From Hysterangium stoloniferum (lineage: Eukaryota; Basidiomycota; Agaricomycetes; Hysterangiales; Hysterangiaceae): a DNA stretch of 64,000 bases. The stretch is from assembly GCA_015178975.1 (NCBI GenBank), contig WHVD01000130.1, positions 1 to 64,000 of the forward strand. Direction: 5' to 3'. Positions 57,317-64,000 of the stretch are shown in pieces (position 1 is the first letter of the stretch; each line of letters opens with the position of its first letter). A model generated the notes under the pieces. It did no database searches. It was not told where the DNA came from and worked only from the letters and a program-made list of their open reading frames with translations. The translations under genes were made by a program, and so were the position numbers.

Positions 57317-57643
57317 TTGAGATTTTAATATGGTGGGTGGTGACTCTTAGCTGCTCAAGAAACTAAATTAACAGCATTCTCGGTGCATTATATGTAGTAA
57401 GATCGCAGGCACTCAATGAGAAGCAACTCTAGCAAGTGTGTTGCTCTAGAACACAATAGCTTAGGCAATTATGAATTGGCTGGCAACTACAGAAAGTTGA
57501 TGAGAGTACCTGTTTGAGTGCCAATAATTTCCTTCATATAGAAAATTCCCATCACTTCATGATCAAATCTTCATGATCACATAGTACCCTCCCATCTTCC
57601 ATCTGCCATCAACTGCCTTCCATCTGTGGCAAATCAGTATAAT

Positions 57644-57829
57644 TGTAAGCCTGGTGGCTTATGACATGCCGATTACATTACCACAGACGCGTGTGGCACT
57701 ATTTTAGATCCTCGTTTTTACTTACCGTCATCATCGTGTATCGCACCCCCGTTCTCAAGGAATACAGTTTGGTCCTATCAACGTCTGGACCGATGCCAAT
57801 GTAAGGCGGCATTAGACAGCAGCCTTTCA
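57644..57829. mobile_element. Short TG...CA element, 186 bp, target duplication ATAAT
   Basis: It begins TGTAAGCCTGG, the same end as 46252-46422, ends AGCCTTTCA, and is flanked by ATAAT at 57639-57643 and 57830-57834. The empty arrangement is seen near 45470-45480, where the flanks are contiguous. Confidence 0.8.
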
Positions 57830-57879
57830 ATAATCATACACCCTAATTATTGGATATCCCGTTGTCACGTGCATTTTCT

Positions 57880-58215
57880 GGGGATATATTTATGGGGTAG
57901 AGTTATAACGGTGGTAAACCCACCTTGTATGAAGTATGTACCCCGTACACCACTCTGCATCAGGTCTACTCCCACGGAGAGAACCGCCAGATGTTTGTCG
58001 TTCATACACGTCATTAGAAGATGCAATCTGGAGAGGTGTTGCACCCGGCTTTCCGGCCATCTCTTTTTCGTCTTCTTGGTGTTCTTCCTTACTGTTCTCT
58101 TCTACTCCCTCACCATCAGTAGTCGTTACGGAACATGGGAAGAACAATTAACATTTTGACTGTGCCACCTTGTTTTCGCAACTCTTATAATCTTCTCTAG
58201 GGGACAACTCTTGCA
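57880..58215 (-). pseudogene. X5: acidic gene fragment
   Basis: A minus-strand frame (58147-57890) reads GEGVEENSKEEHQEDEKEMA, GKPGATPLQIASSNDVYERQ and TSGGSLRGSRPDAEW. It is the longest open X copy. It is bounded by the basic RVAKK-like segment at about 58190. Confidence 0.4.
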
Positions 58216-58930
58216 ACACGTCTCACGTGGACGGAATTGAATTTTTTATGTTCGGAACTTACATATCAAAATGACTGAAAATCCTCGGTCAGTGTTATAT
58301 ATGCAACAAATGATGTGAGATGTTTAGTTTCATTGCAGTTGCTTCTTAAATAACTGCTCTTTAAAGCATTCAAACCCAACCCCAAAAGCCGGGTCACATG
58401 CCCGCTAGACACGCTCCTCAAAGGCAATCGTCGCGAGGAAGCCCATAAGGCCCGTATCAAAGAAAAACACAGTACAAAGCCGTGGGCAGCTGAGGCGTCA
58501 GGCTCGGATGAGTCGGATATTTCGATTCTCCGGAGAGGGTGTGTGGAGATGATAGAATGCATGCTCGGAGAAGCTTCTCGAACACACTTGCAACACGTCT
58601 CACGTGGACGGAATTGAATTTTTTATGTTCGGAACTTACATATCAAAATGACTGAAAATCCTCGGTCAGTGTCATGATGCAACCAAACGATGTAAGATGC
58701 TTAGTGTCGCTGCAGTTGCTTCTTCAATAGCCCTTTGAAGCATTCAAACCCAAACCCAAAAGCAACGTCGCGTGCCCACTAGACACGCTGCTCCAAGGCA
58801 ATCGCCGCGAAGAAGCTCGCAAGGCTTGTGTTGAAGGAAAACGATATTTCGATTCTGCGGAGAGGAAGTGTGGAGATGATAGAATGCGTCTTTGGAGAAG
58901 CTTCTTGAGCACGTTTGGAGATAAGAGCGA
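58211..58930 (+). repeat. Tandem duplication, 377-bp unit, inside S5
   Basis: TTGCAACACGTCTCACGTGG starts both at 58211 and at 58588. Each unit continues through the FKPKP exon region to AGATGATAGAATGC. The two units differ by several substitutions and a deletion. Confidence 0.8.
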
Positions 58931-59345
58931 GGAGTTGTTAATGGGTGACGAAGCCAGGAGGCGCTGTTGAGCAAGGAGGATGCTGAGGCTGTTGGGATGA
59001 TCTTGGAGGAGGATAGGAGGACGGAGGATGTCGCTGGGGTGGTGATGGAGAATGGCTTTACATTTTGGAGTGGGATTGAGAGCGAGTTGGTATGTTGCAT
59101 TCTTTTTGTTCTCTTGATGTTGGGATGTGATGATTGTTTTGGTAACAGGTTGATGACCATCTGATTGCATTCCTCCAAATTAAATCTATCGAGGACGACA
59201 ATCCGTTTATGCTGTTGCGTAGGTTCCTGGACGATAAAAAAGGTGTTGTAGATCCGTGGTTGATGTTAAAATATCTTTATAACGCTCGAGATAGATTATC
59301 AGACAGCATCCTGGTCTAACTGACTCTGGAGTTGTATTGAGCATC
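58360..59345 (+). pseudogene. S5: 3' half of the S gene, partly duplicated
   Basis: It contains two copies of the LL-AIAAKK exon (58211-58930 duplication). EDAEAVGMILEEDRRTEDVA and ENGFTFWSGIESEL follow, then a 62-bp GT/AG intron (GTATGTTGC...GGTAACAG). After it come VDDHLIAFLQIKSIEDDNPF and MLLRRFLDDKK. After that it passes into sequence shared with R4. Confidence 0.45.
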
Positions 59346-59359
59346 CTACCATCAACTCG

Positions 59360-59830
59360 GCTCGATTTTCTTTCGGCGGTGGCTTCGTAAAAGTACTCCA
59401 CCCTGATCTTTTGCTGGTCAAGGATGGGAAGCTTTGCACAAATAGCCGCTGCAGTCACCCTGAACTGCCATCGAAGTTCTTGGTAAGCTTGTCGTTCCTC
59501 CTTAAATGCTTCTTCAATTCATTGGCGAGCTGTGCGTTCCTCTTTGAATGTTGCTCTAAATTCTTCGCAAGCTTGTTCCTCCCTGAGTGTGCCTTCAAAT
59601 TCTTTGCATGGCCGGTGTTCTTCTCTGAATGCTTCCTCAATTTTTGGGCAAGCTTGGTACTTCTTTCTGAATACCTCTTTAATATCTTGGCAAGCTTGAC
59701 GATTCTCTGTGAATTATCCTTTAAATTCTTGGCAAGGCCGTCCTTCCTGTCTGGATGTTCCTCTAGATTCTTGGCAAGTCCACGGCTCTTTTCTGAATGT
59801 TTCTTTCAATCCTTGGCGATCCCGGGTTAA
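59360..59830 (-). pseudogene. R4: repeat-containing R gene copy
   Basis: The minus strand shows about seven 42-bp units (AKNLEQHSKRNAQL type) from 59830 to 59480, then KLTKNFDGSSG. A one-base difference from R2 shifts it into AAAICAKLPILDQQKIRVEY. The 3' end runs into the S5 junction. Head-to-head with U6. Confidence 0.45.
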
Positions 59831-59835
59831 AGGAG

Positions 59836-60440
59836 AGGAAACGAGGTTCCAAAGAAAATTTTAAGACGTTCCAAGCCAAATAACACATCGAGCGTGATGG
59901 GTGGTGGCGGGAAGGTGACATTGACCTTCCAGATATATGCGCTTATGTAGAGTATCAGCTCCAAGAGACGAGAACTCACTCGACCCCGGATTTTAGATTC
60001 ATCTTATTGTGACTCGTGCAGTACAGCCTTTGTGCACCATTACTTGGGCATTATATCAGATAATGGGATTCACAATAATGAAGAAGTAAGTTTTGTATGT
60101 TTACGCTGCAAAAAGGATCCTGAAAATTGCAAAACCATTGTGTCCTGTGCCCGCGTATTACAATTCTGACATTTCGGACTCTATGAGATTGAATGTGGCT
60201 TCTACCATATAACTGCATATCAGGAGTGGCAATGCCGAAGCAGTTGCGGTTGTGGTTGCAGGTGTAAGTGCCGTGGGGATGTTGTTGGAGCCAATAAAAA
60301 TCATGAGGTGTTCCACAGTGTTACGTTGTTGCAGTATAAATGGAGGAATGTGGGTAAATATGAGATGGGTATATAGATTCTGGGGAGACGCCAGACTTGG
60401 ATATATGTGTTGGTGGTATCGAACGGTGGGGCAAATGCTA
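59836..60440 (+). pseudogene. U6: U gene copy with complete finger segment
   Basis: The Gly-rich SVMGGGGKVTLTFQ (about 59900-59938) is followed by a short gap. Next is ILDSSYCDSCSTAFVHHYLG (about 59990-60050) and SFVCLRCKKDPENCK (about 60090-60135), giving C-x2-C, H and C-x2-C ligands. The Cys/Val-rich tail extends to about 60440. A stop within the tail suggests decay. Confidence 0.4.
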
Positions 60441-61759
60441 TTACAGAGGGAGTTTTCATTCTCGTTTTCATTTTGGTCTTCTAATTAATGGCATGGACTC
60501 ATCACTCGGGATGCTCATAACCTGTACATTCCCATCCCTAACTGTATAATTCCACCCTCTCATCAGCCTCTGACTCCTCGGAGCGTGTTTACTGACATAC
60601 TGTCGTGGAGGGTGACAGGTGGTGGATGGTGGCAGCGGTGGATGCAGGTGAAGGTAGCAGTCGTAGTGGTGACAATTATCGCAGGGATAATGGTGCTGGG
60701 TGGTGATGGATGATGGTTGTGGTTGGTGGTGGAATAAGAGTGCGATAAAAGTGCCCAGTGGCCTGCTTTGCAGTGCATTAGTGCATGATATTCAGTGTGT
60801 TTACTATGTTAATAAATTGGTTTGAAGAGTAATAGGAATTGAAATTAAGTGGAAAAATACACAAAAAGCGACACTGGTCCTACTTAGATTCAGTGACTTA
60901 AATGCATCATCCAACACCCGCTTAACGGCTTAAATCAGTGTTTGAACACTGTTACAATGTGTTTCACACCTGAAATAAAGTCCCTGGAGTGCTTCATTTA
61001 AGTGCACTAATTTCCTACACTGTGGAACATCGTTGGACTTCATGAAACACGTTGAAACTGCTGTCCCTTGACAGACCCTAGTAGTAGCGGTGCACCAAAT
61101 ATATTAGCAGATTGCAAGAATGCATAGCATCAATTTGCCCTAGTGCTACTACAGTGGTCAGTCGACTGGCTCATCGGTTAAAGAATTACGATGGAAGTCA
61201 CAAAAAATTGAGTCAATTCCTCGGGTGCTTTGCCGTAAAGATATATCCTGCCGGAGCCCAACCTCAAGAACGTCGAATATTCACTTTGAGGCGTCCGATC
61301 TTCACGGAGAAGCGAACGCTCCCGCTAACCAAGGAGTCTAATTATCGATTCTGAGTGAACAGGTCATATCCAGTGCATCGCGAGGCCGATGTTTCCTTTC
61401 AATCCAGTGCTTAAGACTGCCAGTGTGATACAACGTTTATATTTTCCCTCTATCATTACTGTGACGCGAATAGGATGCAATGGCACTACATGTAATGATT
61501 GATTTACACCCTCTGGACCGTTACTGTATTCTTCTGAGGTTTGACTCGGTTCAAATATATTTATTTGTATGGTTTTACACGTGTTTAAGTGACCAGGTGT
61601 TAGATAAATAATTAAATAAAAACATTCATACTCTTCTGCCCTACACATCCTGAATAAATAGAATAATTACTCGACATATAATCTGTGCCCAATGACTTTT
61701 TTTGTGGCCTTTATCATACTTATTCGACTGTCATAAATGTTTTTAAATCCACCCATAGT
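60441..61759. repeat. Spacer with inverted block F (60575-60740) and block E
   Basis: Same order as in the large direct repeats: CCA-rich tract on the minus strand, then 'gcatcatccaaca' spacer and the (TAAA)n-like tract near 61600. No gene is supported. Confidence 0.5.
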
Positions 61760-63386
61760 CTTCGACACACAACCCCCTTGCATTATTGTGCACCACGGCC
61801 TTCAACTCTCCCATAAGAGGTTTCGTCACACCCCTCTGCGGAATGGACGGGGAGTTCTCCTTCACAATGTGTTCTTGAGATGAGTGCGTGGTATAGAATT
61901 CTCAGAGGACAAAATATCTTCACTGAGACAAACTTAGGAGAATGTAGTAGTATCAGTTAAAGGGGAAAGGAGCGGTAATCCCAAACCTTCTCTGTAATTA
62001 GGATTTGTAAATTCCATATGAAAATTATGCTAAACAATCAAAATTAAAATTCCATTAACTGAAATCACGTTAATATAGCACTGACGCAAATCGGAGAACA
62101 CCTGCAATTATTAATACGTACAAGTGATAACCACACAAGACATAAACATCGAGATAAATTACCTTGCTGCATAAGTAGATAAGTTATAGATCGTTCCCGC
62201 AATTCTTTAAAACCACTTTGTGGGCTAATTATGCCGATGGTGTGGAATAATGTGGTGAAAAATATAAGCCCATCTAACGTAATTGTAAGAGCGCTTGTTA
62301 CTGGGACTATAACGATCATGTCAACTCGAGGTCTCCAGGCATATGCAATCGACCTCTGTACCGCTGTTTAATGGCGTTAATACACAGTCGGTTCTGGCTA
62401 AGTGAAGCGCACAGTTTGATACTAGGCCCAGAAATACAATCATTACGGACGGTGATAAGCTATCACGCTCATGGGTATGCCGGTCCACACATTGCCAATA
62501 AGTAGACACACCACATAGCAACAAAATTCTCCGATATATATGAACGAGATCGGAATTACGAGGTATTTGTGATCCCTGCTTATAGCGTAAACCCTTGAGT
62601 AATGCCCCTGACATCCATCTTGGTTGAGTTTTTTGAGAAAGAAAATGCTGAATAGATTAATCACCTTGTACACTAAGCGCCGCTACAGTTTCCAGAAAAG
62701 CCAAGGTGTGGAATCCTGCATTACATGCCCTATGGCTAATCAGTACACAGCTAACCTGAGGGCTCAAATGGTACCACACACTATCAACTGCTGTAAGTCA
62801 AAAGACATTTTCAGACTCATCCACGCACCTCTAACCGTGGATGTGCTAAATCAATGGTCACATCACATATAGACATAAGTAGCGATGAATATTGGGCGAT
62901 GATGTATAGCGCGGGTGCTAGTCTCATCCTACTTTTCCATACGAACTGAATTTTCTCTGGAAGAGTCAAGAATGTATCATAAATAAACAAAACTGAGATG
63001 TGTTGGAAACCACTAAGCCAACGTTGGCTTAGTGGTTTCCAACATAAAAGTAACCCAGCACTGGCACTTGCCAAAATATCACATGGCATCCGTGGCAGAT
63101 ATTCAAGCTGCAACTCAAAAGTAACTACCTTAGGCCATTTCATCGCTGACAATAGGTTTCTAGTAAGCTTTGGAATTACACTGATTTCGCAACACTAGGT
63201 CTGTCTACACGAAGTCGCAGTTGTTTACCACACTATATAGATGGGCATCTTGTTGGAAACCACTAAGCCAATAGTGTTGCGAAATCAGTGTAATTCCAAA
63301 GCTTATTAGAAACCTATTGTCAGCGATGAAATGGCCTAAGGTAGTTACTTTTGAGTTGCAGCTTGAATATCTGCCACGGATGCCAT
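61760..63386 (-). pseudogene. T9: DUF6533-like gene disrupted by an inversion
   Basis: The minus strand carries TLPEKIQFVWKSRMRLAPAL (62975-62915), a frame with VYAISRDHKYLVIPI (about 62600-62555), and MIVIVPVTSALTITLDG with ELRERSITYLLMQQG (62319-62160). The tail is cut by a deletion at about 61868. The first exon (ATG 63386) is separated from the rest by the inverted segment at 63001-63271, which also carries a second, + strand copy of exon 1 (ATG 63083). Confidence 0.6.
63001..63044. repeat. Perfect 44-bp palindrome
   Basis: Two 22-base arms meet at 63022/63023 without spacer; the arm begins TGTTGGAAACCACTAAGCC. A third copy of the arm (20 bases) lies at 63251-63270. Confidence 0.95.
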
Positions 63387-63419
63387 GTGATATTTTGGCA
63401 AGTGCCAGTGCTGGGTCAC
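63050..63419. repeat. Long inverted repeat, ~148-bp arms
   Basis: 63050-63197 and 63272-63419 are reverse complements with about two mismatches; the loop (63198-63271) holds the T-gene intron and the third 20-base arm copy. Both arms derive from the T-gene first exon region. Confidence 0.93.
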
Positions 63420-63559
63420 TTAGCTGCTCAAGAAATTAGGCCCCTTATTAGCTCCGAGGCGCCACCAAACACTAATGTGTCTGATTTCGGGCGCCGAATG
63501 AGTATTCTGATAGCCGAATCATTTTTAGATGACAGGTCCGCAATGGTGTAACTGTGGAC

Positions 63560-64000
63560 TCACTGCAGCATTTTAACCCCGATGGAAACAATGGTATTAA
63601 TCCGATCAATGTTTTCTGCCAGCAATGTGCCATCCTTAAGTAATCCATTGAGTTCATCTATGATGTTTATATAAGTGAGGTAGCGAGAAGAGTCGGCACA
63701 CGAAAATGAATCAATCTTGGTCTGTAAAACGTCAAGCGCGATATCCAATAGAGTTCCATAAATACTGCGGAGTCAAGGATCCTGTGTGAAACAGGATGAG
63801 AAAATCGCTAGTTGCGGGCAAATCATTTTTATGTGTCCAGGTTGGTTTCGATCGTATCTGCATATTTCTCATTTCGGCCATTCTCCAAAAAACAGCAACG
63901 GTAAAACTTACGACGTCATCCAGAGTTTGAAACAGTTTTTAATCACATTGAGGTCCTCATGTGACAGGCGCTGTGCCTCATGCACCTCCTTAATAATGAA
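63560..64000 (-). CDS. 3' end of an unrelated minus-strand gene (partial)
   Basis: The last two exons are 64000-63912 (runs off the edge) and 63764-63560. A 147-bp intron with GTAAGT donor and CGCAG acceptor joins them in phase, giving KLWMTSIYGTLLDIALDVLQ. The final exon encodes an open helical stretch (SRYLTYINIIDELNGLL, ENIDRINTIVSIGVKMLQ) and ends TGA at 63562-63560. No stop interrupts it. I do not recognise the protein. It lies outside the repeat blocks and is probably ordinary host sequence. Confidence 0.55.

Overview
This window is repeat-rich chromosomal DNA from a basidiomycete fungus, most likely a mushroom-forming agaricomycete. Three things point there. Introns are 45-65 bp with GT/AG ends and CTRAY-type branch points. 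The LTR retrotransposons are chromoviruses and an agaric-type Ty3/Gypsy family. The right two thirds hold many copies of a gene family with a DUF6533-like membrane domain, a family known from basidiomycetes. No assignment below the class level is attempted.

Left part, 1-21,673: nested retrotransposons. A decayed Ty3/Gypsy element ('gypsy-B' copy 1, + strand) fills 1-13,977 and runs off the left edge. A young, nearly intact chromovirus ('element A', 1697-9756) sits inside it with 810/811-bp LTRs, a GTAGC target duplication, gag, pol with a C-terminal chromodomain, and a spliced antisense gene encoding a Zn2Cys6-like cluster protein. A second gypsy-B copy lies inverted at 16,214-21,673. It is interrupted by a 1,069-bp solo LTR (16,485-17,553, target duplication CCTTT). 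Each gypsy-B copy preserves the empty site of the insertion found in the other. Between them, 13,978-16,213 holds nothing I recognise.

Middle and right, 21,674-63,437: a mosaic of shuffled, partly inverted blocks. The main block is the DUF6533-like gene (T1-T9; T2, T3 and T8 look best preserved). Others are a small cluster of unrecognised genes: U (Cys-rich, degenerate finger), R (tandem 14-residue repeats) and S (Ser/Pro/Asp-rich, multi-exon). U and R are divergent; R and S converge with overlapping 3' ends. Further blocks are X (acidic fragment), W and a CCA-rich block F. They form a large imperfect palindrome (26.8-30.1 kb against 33.7-37.1 kb) and a 2-kb direct repeat (42.2-44.4 and 52.2-54.2 kb). 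A CpG-poor stretch (47.5-51.8 kb) carries tRNA-derived SINE-like repeats and a minisatellite. Two short TG...CA elements (171 and 186 bp) with 5-bp target duplications lie inside other blocks.

Right edge: after a fresh foldback/inversion at 63.0-63.4 kb, the repeats stop near 63,437. The last exons of an unrelated minus-strand gene follow at 63,560-64,000. The window therefore reads as a transposon and gene-family graveyard next to single-copy DNA, with one recently active chromovirus.
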